A DNA stretch of 20,540 nucleotides from UBA6115 sp964534515. GTDB taxonomy: Bacteria; Bacillota; Clostridia; Christensenellales; Aristaeellaceae. Shown here piece by piece: positions 1 through 7,250 of this stretch. The stretch lies in assembly GCA_964534515.1 (NCBI GenBank), contig CAZHPW010000038.1, positions 1 to 20,540 on the forward strand, in the 5' to 3' direction. Below the pieces are notes generated by a model, which did not search any database, had not been told where the DNA came from, and worked only from the letters and a program-made list of their open reading frames with translations. The position numbers and the translations under genes were made by a program. Position 1 is the stretch's first letter, and every line of letters begins with the position of its first letter.

Positions 1-342
1 GGTGTACATATGTGAGGAGAGAAGGGGATATGTTGCGTCAAACATTCGCGATAGACCAGCTTGTACGAGCACCGTACTCATTCTCCAGATATATATCTCG
101 TTCAATCACGGGAACAAAATCCAAAGCACAACTATTCGTTAAATCACGCAAGCCTGAATTTTAAACTTTTCATGGTAGAAGATATCGCTCAATATAAAAT
201 TGAAAGGCTAACATGCTAGCGTATAGGATAGGTGGTAAAGATATACTGGTAGGGATGGAATGAAGCATGATTTATAGAAAGCTTTGACACCGGACATTAG
301 ACTTAAAGAACTGGATAAACAGAAGAACATCGAATTCACAGG

Positions 343-362
343 AGCGATTTTAAGCGATTTTA
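343..362. repeat. Tandem duplication of a 10-mer
   Basis: The 10-mer AGCGATTTTA occurs twice head to tail with no spacer (343-352 and 353-362). It is short, lies in the non-coding left segment, and has no evident function. It may be a simple replication-slippage duplication. Confidence 0.5.
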
Positions 363-603
363 ATTTGCAGATGAAGGGAAAACCCCTCGCTGTGATTTGT
401 TTCTGCGCAGAAGTTAGAGCCCGGACTTAAATACAATTTAAGAAAATCAGAGCACAAGAGCAATTCACAAATGCAATAAACTTGTGATAGCATAGAACCA
501 CAGAGAACGATTCAACCAGGGATTCATCTGAGAGAAGTAACCCTGCTAAACTCTGTTTAGTGGCTGGAGCACCTTAAACCACGAAACCTTTCAAAGATTA
601 GCT

Positions 604-658
604 CATCTATTCGCAAAAGATGCCTTTCGCGAATAGATGTAACACATTGCGAATACAT
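604..658. repeat. 36-bp imperfect palindrome plus a third half-site
   Basis: The arms CATCTATTCGC (604-614) and GCGAATAGATG (629-639) are perfect reverse complements. After one mismatch the stem continues for four more pairs (616-619 with 624-627) around a 4-base loop ATGC. The core GCGAATA is repeated in direct orientation at 649-655, within the 10-mer GCGAATACAT (649-658), which starts exactly 20 bp after GCGAATAGAT (629-638). There is no T-run after the stem, so it is not a typical terminator. An operator or recombinase site would fit, but nothing nearby identifies a partner protein. Confidence 0.55.
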
Positions 659-1154
659 AGTAATTCAGATGTGTGTCCCCTATATAGCCCCTGCGATGTC
701 TCCGATGATCCATCCACTAGACTGACCCTTTCTGATTGAACAAATGAAAACTAACCATCGATAGCAATTTTAGATTATTATCGCGTGCATAGAGCCATAT
801 AATTTCAATGCACAAAGAAATTAATCTTGACCTGCAAAGCCTTAGAATACTTTTTTGCCCCTTGCACAGGCACTGCTCTTACATCATCTTTTTATTACTA
901 TTACTTGACTTAATATTTTAGCACCACAACAAGTTTCGTAATTCTTAAGGGTGCCAACGCTTTTAAATTGATCATTATCCTATGTCACCAATTAAAGCCT
1001 TATATTACCTACTTGATTAGTAGTACTATAAAAGAAGCGCTTTTATTTCCATGTGCAAATAGAGAATGATAACCAAACATTCACAAGTTAAATATTGAAA
1101 AGTCATAGCTTTCCCCCACACCATCACCAGTTATTGTCCATGCCATATTCAAAG

Positions 1155-1184
1155 AACCGGTTGATACACTTTGATCAACCGGTT
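1155..1184. repeat. 11-bp perfect inverted repeat abutting the gap, made of two AACCGGTT palindromes
   Basis: AACCGGTTGAT (1155-1165) and ATCAACCGGTT (1174-1184) are perfect inverted repeats around the 8-base spacer ACACTTTG. Each arm contains AACCGGTT, which is itself a palindrome, so the element is also two 8-bp palindromes 22 bp apart. The second one ends on the last base before the Ns. It could be a transcription terminator stem, tandem operator sites, or a repeat at which assembly broke. The missing sequence after it hides any T-run. Confidence 0.55.
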
Positions 1185-1194
1185 NNNNNNNNNN
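1185..1194. other. Assembly gap (10 Ns)
   Basis: Ten ambiguous bases separate the AT-rich segment from the coding region. A run of exactly ten Ns is often a placeholder, so the true distance may be unknown. Any 3' terminator for the ackA-rnhA transcript would lie here or beyond, because only 16 bases separate the gap from the rnhA stop codon. Confidence 0.95.
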
Positions 1195-1210
1195 TTGAAA
1201 AAAATTGAAC

Positions 1211-1741
1211 TTATACTTTGTCAGTGGCTTCCGTTTTGATGGTGATGACCGGGGTTTTATCGCTCTGACTCGCGTCTGCTGGTTTGACCAGGCTCTGTAC
1301 AGCCGCCTTGGCCAGCTCATCACAACGGTTGTTTTCTGCGTGGTCAGCGTGGCCGGGTACCTTGACATAGTCCACCTGATGCTTTTTCATCGTCAGCAGC
1401 AACAATCGCCATAAATCCTGGTTCTCAACCGGCTTTTTGTCGGCGGTTTTCCAGCCGTTTTTCTGCCAGTTATCCACCCATTTTTTTAAAAATGCGTCAA
1501 CCACATAGGTAGAATCGGAGTAAACAGTGACTTTACAGCTTTCCTTTAACGCGCCAAGGCCGCTGATGACGGCAAACAATTCCATGCGGTTGTTGGTAGT
1601 GTGCGGCATGGAGCCGCTCAGCTCTTTGACATGAGCGCCAAACTTGAGGATAGCTGCCCATCCCCCGGGCCCGGGGTTGCCGGAACAGGCGCCGTCGGTA
1701 TAGAGGGAAACCGCTCTTAATTCACGGGGTGCTTGTGTCAT
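1211..1741 (-). CDS. rnhA: Ribonuclease HI
   Basis: This enzyme cuts the RNA strand of RNA-DNA hybrids in the cytoplasm, removing primers and R-loops. The 176-aa protein shows the full RNase HI active site: D16 in YTDGACSGNPGPGG, E54 in TNNRMEL, D76 in YSDSTYV and D141 in NNRCDELA, plus the flexible-loop histidine H131 in PGHADH. The basic handle region (about residues 85-105, KKWVDNWQKNGWK) is present, as in E. coli-type enzymes. About 27 residues after the catalytic domain form a polar tail (from about residue 150) that E. coli RNase HI lacks. The ATG lies 2 bases after the ackA stop and has no clear Shine-Dalgarno of its own, so it is probably translated by coupling to ackA. Confidence 0.93.
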   Translation of the reverse strand: MTQAPRELRAVSLYTDGACSGNPGPGGWAAILKFGAHVKELSGSMPHTTNNRMELFAVISGLGALKESCKVTVYSDSTYVVDAFLKKWVDNWQKNGWKTADKKPVENQDLWRLLLLTMKKHQVDYVKVPGHADHAENNRCDELAKAAVQSLVKPADASQSDKTPVITIKTEATDKV

Positions 1742-1743
1742 TC

Positions 1744-2943
1744 TCAGGCTTTCTTGCCGACGATTTCCATGGTATCACGGGCGATGACCATCTCTTCATC
1801 AGTCGGGACAACCAGGATTTTTACCTTGCTGTTAGCGGTGGAAATTTCGCGCGCGCCTCCGCGTTTGCTGTTCTTTTCAAGGTCCAGCTTCATGCCCAGG
1901 AACTCCATGTCCTTGCAGATGGCTTCCCTGGTTTCAGGAGAGTTCTCGCCGATGCCGGCGGTAAACACAACCACGTCAACGCCGCCCATCACCGCCGCGT
2001 ACGCGCCTATATACTTCTTGATGCCGGTAAAGAGCACATCAAGTGCCGCTTTGGCGTCCTCATTGCCCTCAGCCGCCGCGCCTTCAACGTCACGCATGTC
2101 GCTAGACACACCGGAAACGCCCAGAAGGCCGCTCTTCTTATTCAGGATGTCCATCATCTCATCGATGTTCAGGTTTTCCTGCTTCATGATGAACTGGAGG
2201 CTGGCCGGGTCCACATTGCCGCTCCTGGTGCCCATCAAGACGCCGTCCAACGGGGTCATGCCCATGCTGGTGTCAACGCTCTTACCGTTTTCAACAGCGC
2301 AGATGGAGGAACCATTGCCCAGATGGCAGGTAATAATTTTGAGCTCTTCGGGTTTCTTGCCCAGGAACTCGGCAGCCTGCTGGCTGACAAAGCGGTGGCT
2401 GGTGCCGTGGAAACCATAGCGGCGCACCTTCAAGCGCTTGTAGTAATCCATGGGCAGGCCATACAGGAAGCCCTTGCGCGGCATGGTCTGATGGAAGGAA
2501 GTGTCAAACACGGCAACCATGGGTGTGTTGGGCATGACCATTTTGGTGGCCCGGATGCCCATGAGGTTGGCGGGGTTGTGCAAAGGCGCGAAGGGGCTGT
2601 TCTCCTCAATGGCCTTCATGCAATCATCATCAATCAAAACCGACTTAGTGAAGTGCTCTCCCCCATGCACAACGCGATGGCCAACAGCGCCGATGTCGTC
2701 CATGTTCTTGAGAACCCCATGCTTGTCATCCATCAAGGCGCTCAACATCTGCTTGCAGGCCTCAATGTGGTCGTTCATAGGCGTTTCAACATTGTATTTG
2801 TCATCGCCAACAGTCTGCTTTAGTTTGCTGCCGGGAATCCCGATGCGCTCAACCAGGCCTTTTGCCATAGTCTTTTCATTTTCCATATCAACCAGTTGAT
2901 ACTTCAGTGATGACGAGCCGGCATTGACAATCAGAATTTTCAT
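1744..2943 (-). CDS. ackA: Acetate kinase
   Basis: Acetate kinase converts acetyl phosphate and ADP to acetate and ATP, the substrate-level phosphorylation step of acetate fermentation. The 399-aa length is standard. The N-terminal signature VNAGSSSLKY (N7, S10-S12) is present, and the known catalytic residues can be read: R90 in GHRVVHGG, H122 in APLHNP, D147 in VFDTSFH, H179 in YGFHGTSH, the arginine of GTRSGNVDP and the glutamate pair of PTDEE near the C terminus. The start is supported by GGAGG (2952-2956), 8 bases upstream of the ATG. The usual partner gene pta (phosphotransacetylase) is not next to it; instead rnhA follows at once. It probably has its own promoter (-10 at 2974-2979). 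Confidence 0.96.
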   Translation of the reverse strand: MKILIVNAGSSSLKYQLVDMENEKTMAKGLVERIGIPGSKLKQTVGDDKYNVETPMNDHIEACKQMLSALMDDKHGVLKNMDDIGAVGHRVVHGGEHFTKSVLIDDDCMKAIEENSPFAPLHNPANLMGIRATKMVMPNTPMVAVFDTSFHQTMPRKGFLYGLPMDYYKRLKVRRYGFHGTSHRFVSQQAAEFLGKKPEELKIITCHLGNGSSICAVENGKSVDTSMGMTPLDGVLMGTRSGNVDPASLQFIMKQENLNIDEMMDILNKKSGLLGVSGVSSDMRDVEGAAAEGNEDAKAALDVLFTGIKKYIGAYAAVMGGVDVVVFTAGIGENSPETREAICKDMEFLGMKLDLEKNSKRGGAREISTANSKVKILVVPTDEEMVIARDTMEIVGKKA

Positions 2944-2973
2944 TTAGCAACCCTCCATTTGTTCTTGTCCCAT

Positions 2974-2979
2974 ATTATA
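2974..2979 (-). promoter_or_regulatory. Probable -10 element of the ackA-rnhA promoter
   Basis: On the minus strand a perfect TATAAT lies about 31 bases upstream of the ackA start codon. The hexamer 17 bases further upstream (TATGAT) is a poor -35 match, so the promoter may be weak, activator-dependent, or use a different spacing. The position, downstream of the tRNA terminator and upstream of ackA, fits independent transcription of ackA-rnhA. Confidence 0.55.
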
Positions 2980-3080
2980 CTTCATTTTTGAAACTTATCA
3001 TAGCACCGAAGGAGGAAAATCCGAACCTTTTTCTACATAAACCAGCCCAAACCTCTTTCTTTGATTTTAGAAATATTTGT

Positions 3081-3111
3081 ACAAATAACAAAAGACGCAG
3101 TTTCCTGCGTC
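3081..3111 (-). terminator. Rho-independent terminator of the tRNA-Ser gene
   Basis: Read on the minus strand, GACGCAG and CTGCGTC form a perfect 7-bp stem around a GAAA tetraloop (3111 to 3094), followed by TTTTGTTATTTGT. It starts 5 bases after the encoded CCA end of the tRNA. This arrangement is typical of an intrinsic terminator and separates tRNA transcription from ackA. Confidence 0.88.
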
Positions 3112-3116
3112 CCTTG

Positions 3117-3207
3117 TGGCGGAGAGTCAGGGATTTGAACCCTGGTCACGCTATTAACGTGAACACGATTTCCAGTCGTGCGCCTTCGACCACTCAGCCA
3201 ACTCTCC
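3117..3207 (-). tRNA. tRNA-Ser (anticodon GGA)
   Basis: The minus strand folds as a class II tRNA of 91 nt including an encoded CCA. The acceptor stem GGAGAGT pairs with ACTCTCC, followed by discriminator G and CCA. The anticodon arm CACGA-CTGGAAA-TCGTG places GGA at positions 34-36, reading UCC and UCU serine codons. There is a long variable arm (TTCACGTTAATAGCGTGA region), which is diagnostic for Ser, Leu or Tyr, and a T arm CAGGG-TTCAAAT-CCCTG. It has its own promoter (3227-3255) and terminator (3081-3111), so it is a single-gene transcription unit. Confidence 0.96.
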
Positions 3208-3226
3208 ATGCGAAGTGCCGAAATGC

Positions 3227-3255
3227 AATATACCACAGGATTGGGCTCCCGTCAA
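3227..3255 (-). promoter_or_regulatory. Sigma-A promoter of tRNA-Ser
   Basis: On the minus strand TTGACG (3255-3250) and TATATT (3232-3227) are separated by exactly 17 bases. Initiation would fall near 3220, about a dozen bases before the mature tRNA 5' end at 3207. This is a near-consensus housekeeping promoter, as expected for a stable RNA gene. Confidence 0.82.
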
Positions 3256-3262
3256 TGAAAAC

Positions 3263-3291
3263 TTGACAGTTTATATTGGATACATCATAAT
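3263..3291 (+). promoter_or_regulatory. Sigma-A promoter of the DUF512-der-plsY operon
   Basis: TTGACA (3263-3268, consensus) and CATAAT (3286-3291, five of six consensus) are separated by 17 bases. Initiation near 3298 would leave a very short leader, with GGAGG at 3303-3307 and the start codon at 3315. Its -35 box is only 7 bp from the -35 box of the divergent tRNA promoter, so the two polymerases probably compete for the same DNA. Confidence 0.82.
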
Positions 3292-3314
3292 TCAAACGGT
3301 ATGGAGGTTGGAAA

Positions 3315-4631
3315 ATGCGTAGAATTTCCAAGGTCTTACCGGGGAGCCCGGCTGAACGCCAAAAAATTGCCGCCGGAGAGATTCTGGTTTCAATCAATGG
3401 CGAGCCGGTACTGGATGAAATTGATTATCAGGCGTTGACTGCTCATCGCCTTTTAAAGTTGGTTCTGGCGAGTGAAGATGGCACGACAAGGGAGATTGAG
3501 CTGGTCAAACCGCTTGAAAAAGCGCTTGGTCTTCAGTTTGATGATTCCCTCATCGGCAATCCGAAAACCTGCGGAAACAACTGCGTCTTTTGCTTTGTGG
3601 CGCAAATGCCCAAGGGCATGCGCGAGTCCCTCTATGTCAAGGATGATGACTGGCGCTTGTCCCTTTTGATGGGCAACTACATCACGTTGACCAATGTGGG
3701 TGACCGTGAGTTTGAGCGCATCATCCGCCGAAAGGCCAGCCCGCTTTACATCTCTGTCCACGCGACGGATGAAGAGCTGCGCGAGAGAATGATTCGCAAC
3801 AAGAACAGCAAAAAGCTGATGTCACGCCTGAATCGCCTAAGGGATGAAGGTCTCAAGTTCCATTGTCAGTTGGTGCTCTGCCCCGGGCTCAATGACGGGG
3901 AGCACCTGAAGAAGTCGCTGGATGACTTGATGGCGCTCACCCCGGCCGCCCAGTCGGTCGCCGTCGTGCCGGTGGGCCTGACCAAGCACCGGGAAGGCCT
4001 GGACGCTTTGCGGCCTTACACAAAGGAAGAGGCCTTGGCGGTTCTGGATATTTGCTACGACTATCAGAAGAAGGCGCTAAAGACGCTGGGCACCCACTTC
4101 GTCTTCCCGGCGGATGAGTTTATCAGCCTGGCTGAGTCCCCCATCCCCCCTGATGAGATGTACGAAGACTACGCGCAGATTGAAAACGGAATCGGTATGC
4201 TGCGCCAGTTTGAGGATGGCCTGAAGGCTGCCAAGGAGATGGACAATGAAACCGCCCAGGCAACCGCAGCAAAGAAAACGGTGCTGTTTCCCTGCGGTGA
4301 AGCGGTGCATGCGTACCTGAAAACCTGGGAGAAGCAGTTTTTCCCGGACAACATTGTGCCTGTCATCATCCCCATCCGAAACGACTTTTTCGGCGAAACG
4401 GTCACCGTGTCAGGCTTGATTGTCGGCCGGGACTTAATCACTCAGCTGTCCGGCAGGAAAGCCGATGCCGTCATGATTTGTGAATCCATGCTGAACAGCG
4501 ATAACACCCTGTTTTTGGATGACCTAACGCCGGAGAATGTAGCGGAGGAACTCAATTTGCCGCTGCATATCTTTAAAAATGTCGGTTTTGAGTTCTACCA
4601 ACAGATTAAAACATTATTCTCCCCATTATAA
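3315..4631 (+). CDS. DUF512 family PDZ / radical-SAM-like iron-sulfur protein
   Basis: This 438-aa protein belongs to the conserved Firmicutes family with an N-terminal PDZ-like domain, a central radical-SAM-like region and a C-terminal DUF512 domain. Residues 1-65 look PDZ-like (ISKVLPGSPAERQKIAAGE, then ILVSINGEPV). The cysteine motif is C86-x3-C90-x2-C93 (KTCGNNCVFCF), followed by the family stretch MPKGMRESLYVKDDDWR. These cysteines probably bind a [4Fe-4S] cluster; the reaction is unknown. The start is supported by GGAGG 7 bases upstream. It is commonly found next to der in Clostridia, as here, where der follows after 17 bases. A role tied to ribosome or GTPase function is only an inference from that linkage. 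Confidence 0.88.
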   Translation: MRRISKVLPGSPAERQKIAAGEILVSINGEPVLDEIDYQALTAHRLLKLVLASEDGTTREIELVKPLEKALGLQFDDSLIGNPKTCGNNCVFCFVAQMPKGMRESLYVKDDDWRLSLLMGNYITLTNVGDREFERIIRRKASPLYISVHATDEELRERMIRNKNSKKLMSRLNRLRDEGLKFHCQLVLCPGLNDGEHLKKSLDDLMALTPAAQSVAVVPVGLTKHREGLDALRPYTKEEALAVLDICYDYQKKALKTLGTHFVFPADEFISLAESPIPPDEMYEDYAQIENGIGMLRQFEDGLKAAKEMDNETAQATAAKKTVLFPCGEAVHAYLKTWEKQFFPDNIVPVIIPIRNDFFGETVTVSGLIVGRDLITQLSGRKADAVMICESMLNSDNTLFLDDLTPENVAEELNLPLHIFKNVGFEFYQQIKTLFSPL

Positions 4632-4648
4632 AACCTGAAGGAGCCTAC

Positions 4649-5983
4649 ATGAAACCGCTTGTTGCCATTATTGGCAGACCAAACGTCGGCAAATCGACCT
4701 TTTTTAACGTCATTGCCGGCCAAAGAATCGCGATTGTCGAAGACATTCCGGGGGTGACCCGTGACCGAATCTATGCGGATACGCTTTGGAACGGCAGGGA
4801 GTTTACCCTGATTGATACCGGCGGCATTGACATGGAGTCTGAGGATGTCTTTCTGTCCCAGATGCGATACCAGGCCCAAATCGCGATTGAAACCGCGGAT
4901 TTGGTCTGCTTTTTTACGGACGCCCGTGAAGGGCTGACCCATCAGGATGAAGAGATTGCCGATATCCTGCGCCGCTCTCAAAAGCCGGTCCTGCTTGTGA
5001 TGAACAAGTTGGACTATGATGGTCTCAATGAAGTGCTGTATGAGGCTTACGCGCTTGGCCTGGGCGACCCAATTGGCATCTCCAGCACCAACATGCTGGG
5101 CCTGGGCGACCTGCTGGATGAGATTGTCAAACTCCTTCCGCCGGAAGTGCCTGTTGAGGAAAGCGAAGCCACCATTATTAATTTGGCCATCGTGGGCCGG
5201 CCCAACGTGGGTAAAAGCAGCCTGACCAACAAATTGTTGGGGCAGGAGCGCGTGATGGTGTCCAACATTCCCGGCACAACCCGAGACGCGATTGACACGC
5301 TTTATGAGCATGAGGACGGCAGCGTCTATAACATCATTGACACCGCGGGCATCAGGCGCAAACGCGCCATTGAGGATCAAAGCCTGGAGCGGTACAGCGT
5401 GCTGCGCAGCATTGCCGCCATCAGGCGCTGTGAGGTTGCCATTTTGGTGATTGACGCCTTGGACGGCGTAACAGAGCAGGATATGCGCATCGCGGGTCTG
5501 ATTCGGGACGAGGGCAAGGCCGCTATTATCGTTGTCAACAAATGGGACGCGCTGGAAAAGGAAACCGGCACCCTTGAAAAGTACAAAGCCGAGGTCTTGG
5601 ACAGGCTGAAGTTCATCAATTACGCGCCGGTGCTGTTTATCTCAGCCTTAACCGGGCAGCGCATCCATCAGGTGTGGGAAACGGTGTCCTTGGTTTATGC
5701 CCAGGCCGGCAAGCGGATTCCCACCGGCACCCTAAACGAATTAATCGGCGAGGCCCAGATGGCGCTGCAGCCGCCCATGGATGGCGGCAGGCGGCTAAAA
5801 ATCTACTACGCGACACAACAGGGCACCTATCCCCCAACCTTCCTGCTGTTTGTAAATGACCCCACCCTGCTGCATTTTGCCTATGAGCGCTACCTGGAAA
5901 ACCAGATGCGCAAGGCTTTTGACTTCTCCGGAACCCCCATCCGTTTCTTCCTGCGTGAGAGAAACAAGGAGGATGCCCAATGA
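4649..5983 (+). CDS. der: Ribosome assembly GTPase Der (EngA)
   Basis: Der is an essential GTPase that binds the 50S subunit during its assembly. The 444-aa protein has the diagnostic tandem pair of GTPase domains: the first P-loop GRPNVGKS at residues 9-16, with DTGGI and NKLD motifs; the second P-loop GRPNVGKSSL near residue 180, with DTAGIRRK and NKWD. The last roughly 90 residues form the KH-like RNA-binding domain (KIYYATQQG, then PPTFLLFVNDP and a basic GTPIRFFLRERNK end). AAGGAG lies 5 bases before the ATG. Its stop overlaps the plsY start as ATGA, so the two are translationally coupled. Confidence 0.97.
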   Translation: MKPLVAIIGRPNVGKSTFFNVIAGQRIAIVEDIPGVTRDRIYADTLWNGREFTLIDTGGIDMESEDVFLSQMRYQAQIAIETADLVCFFTDAREGLTHQDEEIADILRRSQKPVLLVMNKLDYDGLNEVLYEAYALGLGDPIGISSTNMLGLGDLLDEIVKLLPPEVPVEESEATIINLAIVGRPNVGKSSLTNKLLGQERVMVSNIPGTTRDAIDTLYEHEDGSVYNIIDTAGIRRKRAIEDQSLERYSVLRSIAAIRRCEVAILVIDALDGVTEQDMRIAGLIRDEGKAAIIVVNKWDALEKETGTLEKYKAEVLDRLKFINYAPVLFISALTGQRIHQVWETVSLVYAQAGKRIPTGTLNELIGEAQMALQPPMDGGRRLKIYYATQQGTYPPTFLLFVNDPTLLHFAYERYLENQMRKAFDFSGTPIRFFLRERNKEDAQ

Positions 5984-6588
5984 GTCTGCTCCAGATTCTG
6001 TCCATCGTTTTCATCAGTTACTTCATCGGCAGTTTCTCACCGGGTATCTTTTTTTCCTCACTCAAAGGCCGGGATATTCGCCGCGAGGGCAGCAAAAGCA
6101 GTGGCGCGACCAATGTCACCCGCGTGATGGGCGTCTCCTATGGCTTGCTGACCTTTTTAAGCGATATTGTAAAAGCCGCCCTGGCCTTGTGGATTGGGTG
6201 GCTGATTGCCGGCACCAATGGCGCGATGCTGGCGGGTATCTTTACCGTTCTTGGCCATAACTGGCCGATTTACTATCAATTCAAGGGCGGGAAAGGCATT
6301 GCCTGCTCTGTCGCCATCCTGGTCCTGATTTGCCCTCTGGAGGGCCTCATTGCCTGCGCGGCGGCCGTCGCGGTCATCGCGGTGACCCGCTATGTCTCCC
6401 TGGGCAGTCTGACCCTGCTTACAGTCGGAGCCATCTTGATTATCATTTTGCGCGGCTTTATCCCCTATGGCTTTTGGGCACTGCTACTCCTGCTGTTGGG
6501 CGTTTATCAGCACCGAAGCAACATTGAACGCCTCTTAAGCGGAACGGAAAACCGATTCAGCTTTAAATCCGCCGGGAAAAGCAAGTAA
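5980..6588 (+). CDS. plsY: Glycerol-3-phosphate acyltransferase PlsY
   Basis: PlsY is an integral membrane enzyme that moves an acyl group from acyl phosphate to glycerol 3-phosphate, giving lysophosphatidic acid, the first step of phospholipid synthesis. The 202-aa protein is mostly hydrophobic with several membrane segments. The three family motifs are visible: RDIRREGSKSSGATNVTR (31-48), GHNWPIYYQFKGGKG, and HRSNIERLLSGTENRF near the C terminus. In the first motif the more usual GSGNxGATN reads GSKSSGATN, so one normally common asparagine is replaced. AAGGAGG (5966-5972) lies inside the end of der. The stop codon directly abuts the stop of the convergent pgmB gene. The genes gpsA and spoIVA, which often follow plsY in spore-forming Clostridia, are not here. 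Confidence 0.94.
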   Translation: MSLLQILSIVFISYFIGSFSPGIFFSSLKGRDIRREGSKSSGATNVTRVMGVSYGLLTFLSDIVKAALALWIGWLIAGTNGAMLAGIFTVLGHNWPIYYQFKGGKGIACSVAILVLICPLEGLIACAAAVAVIAVTRYVSLGSLTLLTVGAILIIILRGFIPYGFWALLLLLLGVYQHRSNIERLLSGTENRFSFKSAGKSK

Positions 6589-7239
6589 TCAGACGAACTT
6601 TTTGATTTCGGAAACCAAGTCAATCTCTGCCAGCGTACCTGCCCTCAGGTGCGCTTTTTGATTGCTTGAAGCGCTGCCCACGCCAAGCACCTTCATCCCG
6701 GCCGCGAGCGCCGCTTCCACGCCGGAGTCGGCGTCTTCCACCACCAGGCATTGCTCATTTGGCATGTGGAGCAATTCCGCGGCCAAAAGGAAGACGTCAG
6801 GGGCTGGCTTGCTGTGCTTGATTTGATTGCCGTCCGCCACCGCGTCAAACAGGTCTTCAAGCCCCAAGCGCCTTAAAATGGCTGGCGCGTTCTTGCTGGA
6901 GGAGCCGATGGCCAGTTTGATGCCATCCTGTTTTAAGTCCATGATAGTTTCCATCGCGCCCGGCATCAGGTCATCTTCTGACAAGTCCTCAATCATGCGG
7001 ACATAATAGCTATTTTTGCGCTCGGCCAAGCGATGCTTCTGCTCATCGGTATAAGTTCTTGGCGCTTTTTCAAGGATGAGGTTCAAGCTTTCCATCCTGC
7101 TCACCCCGCGCAGACGCAGGTTATCTTGCTCATTAAATGGAATGCCTTCTTCATCAGCCATTTGCTTCCAGGCCTCATAGTGACAGCTGTCCGTTGAGAC
7201 AATCACGCCGTCCAGGTCAAAAATCACCGCTTTAATCAT
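6589..7239 (-). CDS. pgmB: HAD-family hydrolase, probable beta-phosphoglucomutase
   Basis: The 216-aa protein is a haloacid dehalogenase-superfamily phosphotransferase. Catalytic D8 and D10 sit in FDLDGVIVSTD; motif II is GSSSKNA, motif III the lysine of HSKPAPDVF, and motif IV VVEDADSGVEAA. The cap-domain stretch LRGVSRMESLNLIL closely resembles the substrate-specificity loop of beta-phosphoglucomutase, which interconverts beta-glucose 1-phosphate and glucose 6-phosphate in maltose or trehalose use. Other HAD sugar phosphatases share the fold, so the substrate is likely rather than proven. No maltose-phosphorylase gene is present in the window. The Shine-Dalgarno GGAG (7252-7249) overlaps the polC stop codon TAG, so it is the last gene of the long operon. 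Confidence 0.85.
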   Translation of the reverse strand: MIKAVIFDLDGVIVSTDSCHYEAWKQMADEEGIPFNEQDNLRLRGVSRMESLNLILEKAPRTYTDEQKHRLAERKNSYYVRMIEDLSEDDLMPGAMETIMDLKQDGIKLAIGSSSKNAPAILRRLGLEDLFDAVADGNQIKHSKPAPDVFLLAAELLHMPNEQCLVVEDADSGVEAALAAGMKVLGVGSASSNQKAHLRAGTLAEIDLVSEIKKFV

Positions 7240-7250
7240 GTTTCACACTC

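Larger units (their letters stand above)
1..1184. other. AT-rich segment with no convincing gene, left of the assembly gap
   Basis: All six frames are broken by frequent stop codons, and no frame is long enough to count as a gene. The base composition is clearly more AT-rich than the sequence right of the gap. I see no tRNA, rRNA or transposase-like sequence. It does hold a tandem 10-mer (343-362), a 36-bp imperfect palindrome (604-639) and a pair of 8-bp palindromes at the gap edge (1155-1184), listed separately. The contrast with the dense, GC-rich coding on the other side suggests either a long intergenic region or a contig from another genome joined by scaffolding. The sequence does not settle which. 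Confidence 0.7.

Noticed and set aside
3..164. Open frame on the plus strand running in from the left edge (53 codons), with an SD-like AGGAGA before an internal ATG at 30
   Set aside because: It could be the tail of a gene, but a frame of this length is not surprising by chance in six frames of AT-rich DNA, and I recognise no motif in it.
546..560. CTAAAC/GTTTAG 6-bp inverted repeat
   Set aside because: Short and without flanking features; not distinguishable from chance.
1028..1046. ATAAAAG/CTTTTAT hairpin followed by TTT
   Set aside because: The 7-bp stem has one GC pair and a 5-base loop, too weak for a terminator, and is expected by chance in AT-rich sequence.
1081..1184. Minus-strand open frame entering from the gap and ending at 1081, with a C-terminus like GDGVGESYDFSIF
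   Set aside because: Only about 34 codons lie outside the gap and they include the inverted repeat. It might be the end of a real gene, but no family is recognisable.
1729..2823. Long plus-strand open frame opposite ackA (364 codons)
   Set aside because: It is a mirror of ackA codon bias in GC-rich DNA. The ackA product is full length with all active-site residues, and the antisense product has no recognisable domain.
3008..3266. Plus-strand frame with an SD-like GGAGG running through the tRNA-Ser gene
   Set aside because: It overlaps the terminator and the full tRNA on the opposite strand, so the open frame is accidental.
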